Origin: Thinopyrum elongatum
Taxonomy: Eukaryota; Streptophyta; Magnoliopsida; Poales; Poaceae
DNA length: 64,000 nt
Direction of reading: 5' to 3'
NCBI GenBank assembly: GCA_011799875.1
Contig: CM022303.1
Span: 424,322,483-424,386,482, forward strand
The notes beneath the pieces are model-generated. The model ran no database searches. It was not told the DNA's origin and worked only from the letters and a program-made list of their open reading frames with translations. How positions within the stretch are numbered: the stretch's first letter is position 1; the number at the start of each line of letters is the position of its first letter. This document shows positions 21,641-34,501 of the stretch, piece after piece. A program made the position numbers and the translations under genes.

Positions 21641-22490
21641 AGCAATTTCGGCCGAGTGATTGTGTATTTAGGTGGCAACGGTGTATGAATGTTTTTCGGA
21701 GGCGGTTGCGTGGTGTCTAGATGAAGTTACAAACCTACCCCGGTTTAGACGTATAGACGTCGGGCCGGTAGGCTTCACGGGTCAGAGTTAGAAAAGTAAT
21801 TTCCTTCTACCAAACATTGGTCTCACGCAGTTTCGGGAGAGTAGAGGCTCTTTTGGCGCTTCGTTCGAAATTTTGAAACAGAAGCATTCACGTTTAGAGT
21901 ACTCTTGAACTTTGAGCATTGACCTAAATAGACAACGTTAAATTTGACCTTGTATGTTTGAAAACCTCATTAAATTATGCACTTCTTTTTGAAATTTTGA
22001 CACTTGAAAATCCTATAACTACGATTATTTTGGAATGGAGGAGGTAAATTTGAATCTATTTTGTACACGACTATATATGCTATTATGTACAAAAGCAGAG
22101 CAAAGATCGGTGCCCCCATAATTTAGGTATGATTTACAAATGCCATGATCTCGAATTCAAATAATTGAATGGACTTCATGTTGAATTCGAATTTTTTAAA
22201 CCACCTTTAGTTGAATTCAAATGTATGCTAGTTCATAGCTAGCTATTTATAATGTTGATTGTGTAACTTTTGTATGTATAATGTGCTTTACACACACAAC
22301 ATGAACTATACTCACATTTATATTCGATTGCTAAAGTGATGCATTGTTTGGAGTTCAAAATACTAACTCTGTGGATCAATTATGTCGAATAATAATATAG
22401 ACATGCTCAAATTTGATAGAATATAGATGTCTAGTGGATCAATGACCATTCCTTACGCGAATTGCAAATATCATGATCCCATCCTAATAT
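21641..22490. other. AT-rich sequence without recognised features
   Basis: I see no convincing ORF, terminal repeats or tandem structure here. Confidence 0.4.
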
Positions 22491-23870
22491 TTGGATACAA
22501 TTTATATTTTTAATCAATGTGTACATCAGTCTTTTATGTGTAGTTTCACTCTCCATAGGCCCCTCCTCACACACGTGCTGACTTTCTCTCTCACACATAC
22601 GCACACACGGTGTATATCCATCGGTGGTCTCTCACACATGCTCACACACTCTCTCCCGAGGTGTCTTTCTCGCAGACATGCTCTCGATATAACCCTCCCT
22701 CCCTCTCGCAACCATTTACGACTGTTTTCACTAACCTTTATCACAAGCACTCTTCCTCTCACAAGCATACACACGCACAATCCCCATCGACCCTTTCTAT
22801 ATACATAGACCTGCCTACGTGTCTCCCACACGCACATTATCTTTAGGCCTCTCTCGCACACATTGTCTTCACCTCTCTTCCTAATTGACGAGTATGATTC
22901 TAGCAAAGCATTCTGTAGGATGCCCCTTAAAGTTACTTTGGATGAATGGTAATATCAGAGATAAGGGGTTACCTTAGTCCGAGGACCTAAGATTACAAAT
23001 CCTAGCCGGCTTTGTCAGTCGACACAGAGTCCTTCACGACTCTGGTATCTTTGTCTTGTACGACTAGTCCTCCATGAGTCTCCCTAAATGCGTCACGGGC
23101 CGACCAATGTGGCGCAGGACGGAACCGAACCGAGGGCCTCACCTCGGCCCACTGGACCTCACACGGTGACACACCCTCTGCCCCCAGGTCTCGTTATCTT
23201 CTCACACCCACACATACCAACACAGACACCACACAAAATATTTTCTCCTCATGCCTCTATCCCCTCCCCCCTTGCATATACACACTCAAGGGCATCTCTC
23301 GCCGTGACATCCTATTCGTCTCTCTCTAGACCTCTCTTATTTCTCGTGCTATCTCTCCCACGTCCCCCCCCCCCCCCCCCCCGGCCGGCCCCTCTATCCA
23401 TGCCTCTCTCGAAGACGTAATACATACACATACCTCTCTAGGCCCTGCCAAATACGTCAACTACACATTCACACATGTTACATCACGTACCCATTGATCT
23501 AAAAAGCTCTCTCTTCACGTTTATTTCGCATACAACATTCCTTTTGAATAAAACCACACAAAGTGTGGCCAAAAAATTATTTTAGAATTTCTACATATAT
23601 ACAACATTACAAAGTTATATGGAGGAGTATGAACATTAATTTGCATTGCATGGTGCACCCAATGCTATTTATTCCGCACTGTGAATTTTTATATTTTTAT
23701 ACTATATATAAAGTTAGTCATAATAAAGAGAAACGAAGAGCATCTCTCTCTCCATCGCATACACCCCCTCTACGCCCCTTTCGCATACACAAACTATCTC
23801 CAGGTCCTCTAAAAGTACGCCCCCAGCACATTCACGCATTCTTCATCTTTCTCTCGTGATATATACAGTG
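22491..23870. repeat. CT/CA-rich low-complexity region
   Basis: Rich in CTCTCTC, CACACACAC and related short motifs, with an 18-base C run near 23367. A phrase like AGG(C/T)CCTC..AAAGTACG followed by CACATTCACGCATT or similar recurs near 23435, 23800 and 24970, which suggests an old degenerate repeat. ORFs here are compositional. Confidence 0.6.
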
Positions 23871-24756
23871 ATGATCATTGTATTTGAAGCGAAAGCACGA
23901 TACGTACATTGGACTTCAGAATCCACTCATTACGGTCACCATTTACGTTTTGTGGTTATTATACAGTCACGGGCTCACCGTACAACACTGTATTTGCTCA
24001 AGACACGACTAGTTGACCTGTTAAACGCTCCATGTGGCACATCTAGTGTTGCATCACATTATCTCACTACCATTGAGCCCACCTGTCGGCGTGTATAAGA
24101 ATGAAAACAAACGATAAAAAATATTAGAGGGTGGTTCAAAGTCATGACCACGGGCACAGTGGACAAGGTGGCCTTGTATTGGTATGCTGAACCGTCTGTT
24201 TTAACACAAAGGAGCTGGTGTGGTGATTATACACACACGCACGCATGCACACGAACTGCATGCATGCAACACTCACATGAACACACGCAGCCACGCATGC
24301 ACGCAACACTCACACGTACACACACAGCCACGCATGCACACAACACTCACACGCACACACGCACGCATGCATGCATACACCACACGACCAACACACACAC
24401 TCACGCTCAAGTGCTCAACCTACACATGCATGTGCACACATCAGGCCCTGACAGACACATACACAACCAGGTGGTTCCCGTGCACGGGTTGGAGTCTTGT
24501 CGCGCCTGCGTAAATTTGTGTTTATCTTACCTTTTACCTATGTGAACTGACAGGTGGGACCCACAAGGAACATGGTCAATTTAACCAGTCAACATAGTGC
24601 CACACAGACTATTTGGCCGGTCAACAGAGTGTAATCCGATGCTAAACGGTGAGCAAGTGACCGTATAATCACCGCAAAACATATATAGTGACCGTAATGA
24701 GCGTATTCTGAAGTCCGGTGACCATATTACGCTTTTCGCTTGAAATACACTGATCG
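23871..24756. mobile_element. Long inverted-repeat element
   Basis: Arms 23871-24086 and 24549-24756 are imperfect inverted repeats. Shared blocks are GGACTTCAGAAT, CTCATTACGGTCAC and CCCACCTGTC. The 460-bp loop contains a CACACGCATGCA-type microsatellite (24225-24420). Arm length of about 210 bp is compatible with a Mutator-like or foldback element. Target duplications were not resolved because the outer edges are diverged. No transposase is present. Confidence 0.6.
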
Positions 24757-25440
24757 CCCGTGTATTTATCTCTTCTCTCGCTCTCTCTGTGGAGCAGAGT
24801 AGGCCAACGTGCCAGTGCCTAAATTGGCGCACGCCACCCCATTATTGCTATACTGGTTTCGTAAGAGCGAACAAGCATTCACGTCTACTATACAAACTAT
24901 AGATATGAGTTACAAATGCTATGAAGACGAATACAAATATTTGAATCCACTTTATGCCCAATTTCTCTCTTTAGGCCCTCCAAAAGTACATCTCTACATG
25001 TTCTCGCATGTTACATCTAACAACTATGCAATACAACACTACTACTACACTCTAACACAATAAATCATATGTGTTTTTAGTTTTACTAGATCTCATATTG
25101 TTACTTAATTATTCAGTTTGCATACATTAAAATTGCCTTTGAAATGTATAGCTAGTATCATCTACCACACGGGAAAAATCCCGCTCTTGCCTGTTTAATC
25201 GGGTTTGTATCAATGGATCGTGCGAAGCAGCAAAACTATGGTAGTACTACAGTACAAGTAACAGTTCACTGGGCTGCCGTGTCGTGTACTCCTCCATCGT
25301 AAGAGTGGAGCGCTCGCTTTCATAAATGTTCTAGTCCCTTTCGCCGACATGTGGGACATCAAGCAATCAGGTCCACATGCCATACTGAAATAACAGTACA
25401 GAGCAGCAGGGGTGAAGCACCCCAGTCATGGCACCGGCGT
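24757..25440. other. Spacer without recognised features
   Basis: AT-rich sequence containing one copy of the AGGCCCTCCAAAAGTAC phrase near 24972. No gene is seen. Confidence 0.35.
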
Positions 25441-26160
25441 AGTAATGAGCAATGAGGCGTCAAATCACAAAGTTGCACCTTTCCCGCAGTTAAGTTGGAG
25501 GGACGAAGTAATGCTAAAAAAAGAAGTTGGAGGGACGAAGCAACCATCATTTCACTCATTGCTGAATCCTCTTCTCCCTCATCTTCTTCAAGTTAACCAC
25601 GTGTTGCTTCTGCCGTTGTTCTGCCTCATGTGGGACGCGGATCAGCTTGGTAAAGCACTGACACGTGGGACTGCATGTTACCAAACCGCCAGGCCAACGT
25701 CCTATAAAAATAAGAAACCTCCCCCGCCTTTCGCGCGGAAAAAACACCTCCTTTTTACTAATCTTGATACTATAATTTTTTAGATCAATATAATCGAGAT
25801 TTGTATAGATAGCACATAGGAGCAAAACCAAGTGGTATGGTTAAGGGCATCCACAATGTGTAGCCAAATGTGAAAATACCTTTTGGCATCGATGGGAACC
25901 ATTGTGGACGGTGCTGCCAAAGCCAAAAAGATGGAACCAAAGCTCCCTAATTGATTGATTGAAGGAATAGAAAAATGCAACCTCTCTCCTCTTTCTCCCG
26001 TGCTTGGACGCATGTACAGTATAGAGCACAGAGTCTACTCCCCTGTCCCTACTATCACAAATCACAAAGTAGTGAGGCATCAAATCACAAAGCACGGATG
26101 AAGCAACCATCATTTCACTCTTCGCTGACTCCCCTTCTCCATCGTCTTCTTCGAGAAACC
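25441..26160. repeat. Diverged direct repeat pair
   Basis: Segments at about 25441-25600 and 26055-26160 share GAGGC.TCAAATCACAAAG and GAAGCAACCATCATTTCACTC followed by a CT-rich tail; the first has an extra ~60 bp. Between them, 25843-25905 holds GGGCATCCACAATG and an inverted CATTGTGGAC, a possible MITE remnant. No gene is seen. Confidence 0.55.
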
Positions 26161-26167
26161 ACCTTAC

Positions 26168-26640
26168 TGAGGGAGTCCTGGATTAGGGGGTCCTCGGGCG
26201 TCCGAGCTATGTGACATGGGCCGGACTGATGGGCTGTGAAGATACAAGATAGAAGACCTTCCCCCGTGTCCAGATGGGACTCTCCTTTGCGTGGATGGCA
26301 AGTTAGGCGTTCGGATATGAAGATTCCTTTCTCTATAAACCAACTCTGTACAACCCTAGGTTCCCCCGGTGTCCATATAAACCGGAGGGTTTAGTCCGTA
26401 GAGGCAATCACAATTCCGATAGGCTAGACATCTAGGGTTTAGCCATTACGATCTCATGGTAGATCAACTCTTGTTACCCCTATACTCATCAAATACAATC
26501 AAGCAGGACGTAGGGTTTTACCTCCATTAAGAGGGCCTGAACCTGGGTAAACATCGTGTCCCTTGTCTCCTGTTACCTTCGATCCTCAGATGCACAGTTC
26601 GGGACCCCCTACCTGAGATCGGTCGGTTTTGACACCGACA
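26168..26640 (+). repeat. 5' LTR of the 26-35 kb gypsy element
   Basis: 473 bp, TGAGGG to CCGACA. The presumed primer-binding region begins at 26641 with TTGGTGCTTTCATTAGGAG. Confidence 0.93.
26374..26382 (+). promoter_or_regulatory. TATA box in the 5' LTR
   Basis: CATATAAACC about 205 bp into the LTR, conserved in the 3' LTR as TATATAAACC near 35174. It is the likely LTR promoter element. Confidence 0.55.
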
Positions 26641-29158
26641 TTGGTGCTTTCATTAGGAGTTCCACTGTGTCATCAGCAGAAGGTTCGATGGCTCGTTCGA
26701 TCATCAACAACGATGTTGTTTCCGGGGATACCTTCCTCCCCGATCAACTTTTTGTGTTCGGCGGCTTCGCTCTGCGTGCCAACTCGATCGGCCGCCTCGA
26801 GCAGATCGACAGCTACGCCCCTGGTCATCAGATCAGTTTTGGGAATCTGAATTATGTCGCCGATGTTCGAGGAGACTTGATCTTCGAAGGATTCGCGGCC
26901 CCGACCACCGCTCTGGCCTTAGATCCGGAGCAAATCACTGGGTCCGGAGATGGGAGTTTGGAACCCGCCGGACTCTCCGCAATCATGGAGCTTACTACCG
27001 GAGATCCAAAGGAGACCGCGTCATCGGCTAGCCCAGAGTCAAACCGGATTCCCTTTATCACCGGAGAGCCGGACTCGTCCCCGGACTCTAAATCCGAACT
27101 CTTAAGCTCCACGACAAGTAAGCATGGCTAGGAGGCTTTCGCCTCACCCAGCGCCAAAGACTTTGGTCTCCCCGTCCAATCCTCGCCCTTAAGCGAGGCT
27201 CTGGACTTAATGCGATCCCTCGCCATTACAGAGGAGTCACTTCCGAACTACGCCCAGCCCGGACTAGGGGCTGAGAGCGGGGAATTTTATGTCCCACCCA
27301 CCACCTAGTTGATAGCCACTGTCGAAGACTTAACCGACATGCTCGATTACGCTTCCGAAGACATCGACGGTATGGACGACGATGCCGGAGCCGAACCAGC
27401 TCAAAACCCGCCTATCACCAGGCGTTGGACTGCCACTTCTACATACGACGTGTACATGGTGGATGCACCCAAAGAGGATGACGATGGCAATCAGGATCCG
27501 ATCGAGGACAAGCCCGTCGAAATTCCACCAAAGCAACGACATAAACAACGCCGTTCAAGATGGCGGCGAGGAAAGGAAAGTAATACCGGCACCGGAGATA
27601 ATGACACTCCTGAGAATGCCGAAGACTCGAAACACCCCATCAAGCCTGCCGTAGAATAGGATGACGGGGAAGACAGACAAGTCGACCTAGACGAACCGAC
27701 CGAGAATGATGATTCGGAGGACAGTAACGATTTACCGGCCTCCGAGGAGGAAGTCAGCCTCGACAACGAAGATTTCATCGTGCCAGAGGAACCCCTCGAG
27801 CAAGAGCGCTTTAGGCGACAGCTCATCGCAACAGCGAGGAGCCTAAAAAAGAAATAGCAACGGCTTCAAGCCGAAGAGGATACGCTCAACGATAGATGGA
27901 CTAAAGTCCTAGCGGCCGAAGAATACGGCCTCGAGCGCCCAACAAAGAGCTACCCAAAGCGCAAGCTACTACCACAATTTGACAACGAGGCCCCTGAGCC
28001 AATACCGCCAAGGTATAATCCTACTGACGAACCCGACCGACCACCACGTGGTCGGGACAGAGCGGCTACACACGCCGCACACCAGCCCGCGCCACCTCGC
28101 CACACAAGTAGGGGGTAGCTGCTCCGGACTACACCTATGACCTACGACAGGAGCTGGACAATAGAGCCGGCCAGACCAGATCAATCTACAGATCAAGGGG
28201 ACGTGCTCCAACAAGAGACGATGGCCGTCAAGCCTGGCGTGATAAGCACAACCTCAACCGGGATGAAAACCGAATGCGGATATCGTCCGAATACCATCAT
28301 GACGTTGCCCGATACAGAGGCGCCGCACACCCCTTGTGCTTTACGGATGAGGTAATGCAGCACCAATTTCCAGAAGGGTTTAAACCCGTAAACATCGAAT
28401 CATACGATGGAACGACAGATCCCGCGGTATGGATTGAGGACTTTCTTCTCCACATACACATGGCCCACGGTGACGATCTCCATGCCATCAAGTACCTCCC
28501 GCTAAAATTAAAGGGACCGGCTCGGCACTGGCTAAACAGCCTCCCAGAAAACTCCATTGGCAGCTGGGAGGATTTGGAAGATGCCTTTAGAGACAACTTC
28601 CAAGGCACATATGTCCGGCCTCCAGATGCCGACGACCTTATTCATATAGTCCAGCAACCTAGAGAGTCAGCCCGGAAGCTCTGGACTAGGTTCATAATTA
28701 AAAAGAACCAAATTGTCGACTGTCCGGACGCCGAAGCACTCGCGGCCTTTAAGCATAGCGTCCGGGACGAGTGGCTCGCCCGACACCTCGGCCAGGAAAA
28801 ACCGAAGTCCATGGCGGCCCTTACCGCACCCATGACCCGCTTTTGCGCGGGAGAAGATAGCTGGCTAGCCCGTCGAAGCAATAGCACCAGCGACCCTGGC
28901 ACCTCCGAAGCCAGAGACGGCAACGGTAGGCCACGACGCAACAAACACAAGCGTCGAAGCAACAATGCAGATACTGAAGATACGGCGGTCAACGCCGGAT
29001 TCAGTGGCTCTAAACCCGGTCAGCGGAAGAAGCCATTCAAAGGAAACAAAGATGGTCCATCCAGTCTGGACAGAATACTTGATCAACCTTGCCAGATCCA
29101 CGGCACCCCCGACAAGCCTGCCAATCATACCAACAGAAATTGTTGGGTTTTTAAATAG
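26641..29158 (+). pseudogene. gag region of the 26-35 kb gypsy element
   Basis: A gag-type frame from about 26689 (MARSIINNDVVSGDTFL) is broken by TAG codons at 27129, 27306, 27657 and 27855, with a frame change near 28120. It continues to TAG at 29156-29158. The C-terminal third is an open 294-codon frame from 28274. It has the plant retrotransposon-gag pattern: YDGTTDPAVWIEDF, LPLKLKGPARHWLNSL and then WEDLEDAFRDNFQGTY. A basic tail with NKHKRRS follows. The upstream part is acidic and low in complexity. Gag would form the particle and bind RNA; here it cannot be made as one product. Confidence 0.8.
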
Positions 29159-29998
29159 GCCAGTAAGCTAAACACCGAACATAAGGGGAAAGGGTCGCCC
29201 AGTGAGGACGACGATGAAGAACCTCGCCCATCGAACACAGGGGGGCAGAAGAAATTTCCCCCCGAGGTAAAAACGGCGAGTATGATATATGTTACACATA
29301 TTCCCAAGAAGGAGCACAAACGGGCGCTAAGGGACGTCTACGCCGTAGAGCCGGTCGCCCCAAAATTCAACCCATGGTCGGCTTGTCCGATCACCTTCGA
29401 TCGAAAGGATCACCCAACCAGTATCTGTCATGGAGGATCGGCAGCTTTGGTCCTCGATCCAATTATCGATGGATTCCACCTTACGCGAGTCCTCATGGAT
29501 GGTGGTAGCAGCCTTAACCTGCATTATCAGGACACTGTCCGCAAAATGGGTATTGATCCGTCAAGAATCAAGCCTACTAAAACCACCTTTAAAGGAGTGA
29601 TACCAGGTGTAGAGGCCCGCTGCATGGGCTCAATCACATTGGAAGTAGTCTTCGGTTCGCCGGACAACTTCCGAAGCGAAGACTTGATCTTCGATATCGT
29701 CCCCTTCCACAGTGGTTATCACGCACTGCTCGGACATACTGCCTTCGCCTGCTTCAATGCAGTCCCGCATTATGCTTACTTAAAGCTCAAGATGCCTGGA
29801 CCACGAGGTGTTATAACAGTCAATGGAAACATGGAGCGCTCCCTCTGTACAGAGGAGCATACCGCGGCCATCGCAGCCGAGGTGCAGGGTGGCCTCGCTA
29901 AGCCGAATACTACACTGGCAGTCAAGCCCCCGGACACGGCTAAACGAGTCCGGTCTACCCTGCAGAACGATAGTCCGGCTCATCCAAAGCTAGGTTAG
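29159..29998 (+). pseudogene. Retropepsin-like protease region
   Basis: In frame with gag beyond the TAG at 29156 and open to TAG at 29996-29998. It contains RVLMDGGSSLNLHY, a retropepsin active-site variant (DGGSS in place of DTG(A/S)), and HALLGHTAFACF about 130 residues later, which fits the second hydrophobic motif. No reverse transcriptase motif follows. As a truncated gag-protease segment it is non-functional on its own. Confidence 0.7.
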
Positions 29999-31241
29999 CA
30001 ATTCGGCCTCCGTCAATGCCCCAGCCTTATAGCGGCATACGTACCACGCGTACATAACTACGCGTTAAAAATACCATGGGCAAGGACGGAGGCATGCTAA
30101 ACATAAGGTCCACGGTACGGCTCGACCCTATCCGGACCTCCATATTGCTCCACCTTTTCTCTTCTCGTTTTTATTTTTCAGGTTCTTTACAACTTACATC
30201 AATTCCTGGTGGTAATAGGGGCCGCCTTCCAGGCCCCTTATGCATACTCAATTATTGATCCTCTCAAAGGATCATACACCAAGGTGACAAGCGGCGCAGA
30301 TGTGCGGCAGAGTGTCCAAAGGATCTTCAAGATCAAATTTTTAATTTTAGGGCCTGTATACAGCTTTCCCTTGTCTTCGGCATGTAAAATAGCCGTGATG
30401 CTTATCGCATCTTCCATACAAATACGTTTGACGTACCAATCAGACTATAATGGAAATAGTTTCGCCCAACCCTGTTAGGCATTGGCTTGCCTTTTTCTAT
30501 TTTTCCACTTCACGTCGGAATTGGCATATAAACCTTGGTACGACTTTAATCGCCAGGGGCTCTATATGTATCTTCAACAATTAAAAGTCCGAACACTCTT
30601 AGAGTGCACTTCGGCGTCCCGAATACTGCATTATATGCATCGGCTCCGAATCACGTCTTTGGTCAATAGTTGGGTTGCCCGGCTCCTGTGCTTGCTACCT
30701 TACGTTTTGTTCTCGGCTAAGGTAGTAAAGGGAGAACTACTGCGATTGTGTTTCCGGCTAGCCTGGTCAAGCACCTCAGTAGAGAAAGCCGAAAACTGAC
30801 TGTCGTGATGCGGCGAGAGCTGGTCAGCAATTCGGCGACTTATTAAATCTTTAGCGATTTTTTCGTATTACATGAAGGACTGGCTTTTGTCAGTCACGCG
30901 TCTAAAGGCATCTAAGTTTGATAGCCGCATACGCACCATGGGCTATCTTACAGCCCCAATGTCAAACTCCTATGGCTAAGTGAGAGTGGTAAAGCCGCAT
31001 AGTCCGATTGCTTGGTTCGCCGCACTAACACCTCCTTTACGGACCAAGACGTTGGGTCAAGTGTGATTATGTGCTGTTCCGAACACCCCCGTAGTACCTA
31101 CGTGGGGGCTGAAGCCGACGACTGGCAAACTCTCAAAGATAAAAACGGCCGCACAGGAGGAAAAATAATGTAAGATTACAGGCACAAATATATTACAAAA
31201 GCCTAGGTTTATAACACAATGTCTGGGCAACTCGGATACAT
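29999..31241. other. Spacer where pol would be expected
   Basis: No reverse transcriptase, RNase H or integrase motif in any frame. AT-rich with scattered stops. It links protease to the antisense gene. Confidence 0.5.
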
Positions 31242-34200
31242 TTACTTGAACATAATATCCTTTGAGCATTGACCCTCTATCAAACGGGCACCTTCCAGGA
31301 CATCGTCGAAGTAGCGCTCCGGCTTGCGGTGGACCTTACCTTCGGGCGGTCCCTCAACTGCCACGTCGGCTGCCTTCATCTTTGCCCAGTGCATCTTGAC
31401 ACGGGCGAAGGCCATCTGTGCACCCTCTATACATGCCGACCGCTTAACTGCATCAATTCGGGGCAGCGCGTCGACGATTCGCTGCACTAGGCCAAAATAG
31501 CTGCTCGGCACAGGTTCGGTTGGCCACAGCCGGACTATGATGTCCCTCATGGCCAATCTGGACATCCTATGCAGCTCGGCCCACTGCGTCATCTGGTCAT
31601 TTAACAGCGCTGGGCGCTCCCCCGCCGTGAACTGTGACCAACACAACTTCTTCGTCGTGTGCCCTTCTTGGGCCCGGAAGAATTGCGCGGCGTCAGCAGC
31701 ACTCCTCGAAAGATCCACAAAGGCGTCTGAAGAATTCCACAGCCTAGTGAGCAAGGCATACTTCTGACTGCCAAATTTACTCTGTAAAAGAAAGGGCTTA
31801 CCAGCCGCTATCTGTCCGGCTTGCCGGACCTCCTCGCGAGCTGCTCGGGATTCGGTCCGCCCTTCCTCGGCCTCTTGGAGGGCCTTGGCGAGATCAGCCG
31901 CCTGGGCTTTGTTCTTCTCTTCTAAGGACTCGCACTTGCTAGCGGCGTCCTTGAGTTCTTGCTCCAATTTGGCTACCCGCTCCTCGTATTGGCGCCGGGC
32001 GGCCTGCTTGGACTTCAAATCCGTGGCCGCTGTTTCAGCGGCCGCTTTGCTCACCTTTGCCTGCTCTTTGGCCTATGCAAGAGCACCCCTGAGGGCCTCG
32101 ACCTCCGCAGCGCCGCCTGTACCCATCCACATATCAGCGCATGAGTTTTTACTCAGAGTTTATGTCTCAATACAGACACGAATGCGATATGTGGTATATA
32201 CCTTGTGTCTCGTCGAACCGCTTGTTAATAAGGACAATATCCTTCTCGGCCAGCTCCAGTTTCCGCTTATGTTCGGAAACCTCAGCGGCCTCGGCGGTTG
32301 CCGCTAACATTGAAGCCTGTTTATCAAAATAGACAAGATTGTTATATCCTGCAAATATTTGATCCTCTGTTTGGCTCTTTTTTAAGAACCAAACAGAGTC
32401 TCAGGGGCTACTATCTATACACAAGCGTATTTTTCGTATGAAAAGCAGCTAAAAATATTACATCGCATACCTCAAAGCCTATTAATAGGCTGGTGAAGGC
32501 TTCGTTCAGCCCGCTTTTGGCGGACTGAACCTTTTCAATCACCATACCCATCAGGGTACGGTGCTCCTCCACGACGGAAGCATGGCAAAGTGCCTCCCTC
32601 AATGTGTCCGGCGCCTCAGGATTGACGGAGGCCGCCAGTGGAGTCAGCACTCTCCCCTCCTTCAAAGGGGGCTGCTCGCTCGACTCCGGAGCCGTTTGGG
32701 TCTCCGGAGTGGTATTCGGCCATGATCCGTACTTGTCTGGGCCACCGTCGTCAGTATCCATGGGGGTTTTACCCCCCCCCCCCCCCCATGTTTTCGGCAG
32801 CCAGGGTATTACCCTCCGGCGCCGCCTTGTCAGCCTCCCGCACCTCTTTGTGGCCTGGGGAGGTCTTTTGGGACAACACCTCGGTGTCATCCGTGGCAGG
32901 CGGCGGAGTGGCTCGCGGAGGCGTTTCGCTCTCCATCATCCCCGACGCTAAGGAGTTCCCCGAAGACAATGATTGTTGAGGGAGAACGCGGGCTGGACTG
33001 AAATGCATAAATGATATATTATCCCACAATTCGTGATAGGTCGGATATGTGCATAGTATCTTCGAATACTTACGATTCGGCAAGGGGCTTCACCCTGGGG
33101 CGCAGCTGGGGGATGGCTTCGGCATTTGAATCCGAGTCATCCGAGAGGGATATCTTCCCCCGCTTGGACGCCTCCGCTTCCGGATCTACGGAAGCTGCCC
33201 TCTTTTTCCCCTTGGGAGGAGGGTTATCTTCCTCCTCCTCCTCCTCTTCATCTTCGTCCCCCTCGTGGGAGGAGGAAGCCTCGGTCCCTCCGGGCATAGC
33301 GTCCGGAGTACCTTTATGATGGGGGCCGTTCTCGGCCTCCTTGCTCTTCTTCTTGGCCTTCTTCTCTGGCGCCTGGTATGGCGCCTGTACCAGCATCCTC
33401 GTTAGCAAAGGATCAGCTGGGTTTTCGGGGAGGGGAGCTGGACACCTTATTCGCTCCGGCTTCTTTGTCCAGTCCTGTTTAGAGGATTGAATCCTTAGTA
33501 CATCCCCTTGGATTAATGAACTAAGTTGTGTTCAGAAATTTAACACTTACCGGGGTAGCTGGGTGAGTGCAGTCGAGGCCGAGGTCTTCGGTCGTTTTCG
33601 GCCACGACTTCTGGGGCTTGAAAAGCAGCTTCCATATATCTTCGTGCATTGTGCCGAAGAACCGCTGCAAGGTTCGGGGACTGGCCGGATCAAACTCCCA
33701 CATTTGGAGAGTCCGGCGTTGGCAGGGGAGAATCCGGCGAAAAAGCATCACCTGAATCACATTGGCAAGACTGGTGTTCTTTTCTACCATGTGCTTGACG
33801 CGCTTTTGCAGTGTCATTACCTCATCAGACGATGCCCAATCCAGGCCCTTGTTAATCCATGATGCAAGCCGCATTGGAGGACCGGATTTGAACTCAGGAG
33901 TGGCGGCCCATTTGGCGTCACGGGGCTCCGTGATGTAGAACCACTCCTGTTGCCATCCCTTCACGGTCTCTACGAAAGTCCCCTTTGGCCAGGTAACATT
34001 GGGGAGCTTGCTCACCATGGCGCCGCCGCACTCCGCGTGTTGACCCTCGACCACTTTCGGCTTCACGTTGAAGACCTTGAGCCACAAGCCGAAGTGAGGG
34101 GGGATTCGGAGGAACGCCTCACACACGACGATAAACGCCGAGATGTTGAGGAAAGAATTCGGGGCTAGATCGTGGAAATCCAGCCCATAATAGAACATGA

Positions 34201-34501
34201 GCCCGTGGACGAAAGGGTGTAGCGGAAACCCTAGCCCGCGAAGAAAGTGAGGGATAAATACTACCCTCTCATTAGGCTGCGGGGTGGGGATGATCTGCTT
34301 TTTGGCAGGGAGCCGGTGGGCGATTTCCGCGGCTAAATACCCCGCTTCCCGGAGTTCCTTGATGTTTCCCTCCGTGACGGAGGAGGCCATCCACTTGCCC
34401 TACGCTCCAGATCCGGACATGGCTGGAGTGTTTGCTGGGGACGGAAAGATTGAAGCTTGGGCGCTGGAGCTCGAGGATGGATGGGCTGAGGAAGAAGGCA
34501 T
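31242..34501 (-). CDS. Antisense multi-exon gene of the gypsy element (Transposase_28-like)
   Basis: Runs opposite to gag. The first exon, about 33549-34501, encodes VFIPHFLRGLGFPLHPFVHG and FVETVKGWQQEWFYITEP, the pattern of the plant 'putative gypsy type transposon' domain (PF04195). Next come an acidic, lysine-rich exon (33074-33474, KKAKKKSKEAEN and an 8-Glu run), an exon at about 32476-33000, a short one near 32210-32313, and a coiled-coil exon (31242 to about 32120, AKLEQELKDAASKCESLEEK) ending in TAA. TAG codons at 34400-34402 and 32073-32075 interrupt it, and a 16-base C run at 32771-32786 changes frame. Function in these elements is unknown. The copy is probably inactive. Confidence 0.65.

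Noticed and set aside
22491..23420. His/Ser/Leu-rich ORFs
   Set aside because: Produced by CA/CT-rich low-complexity sequence.
24144..24545. His/Thr-rich ORF of 133 codons
   Set aside because: Translation of the CACACGCATGCA microsatellite in the loop of the inverted repeat.
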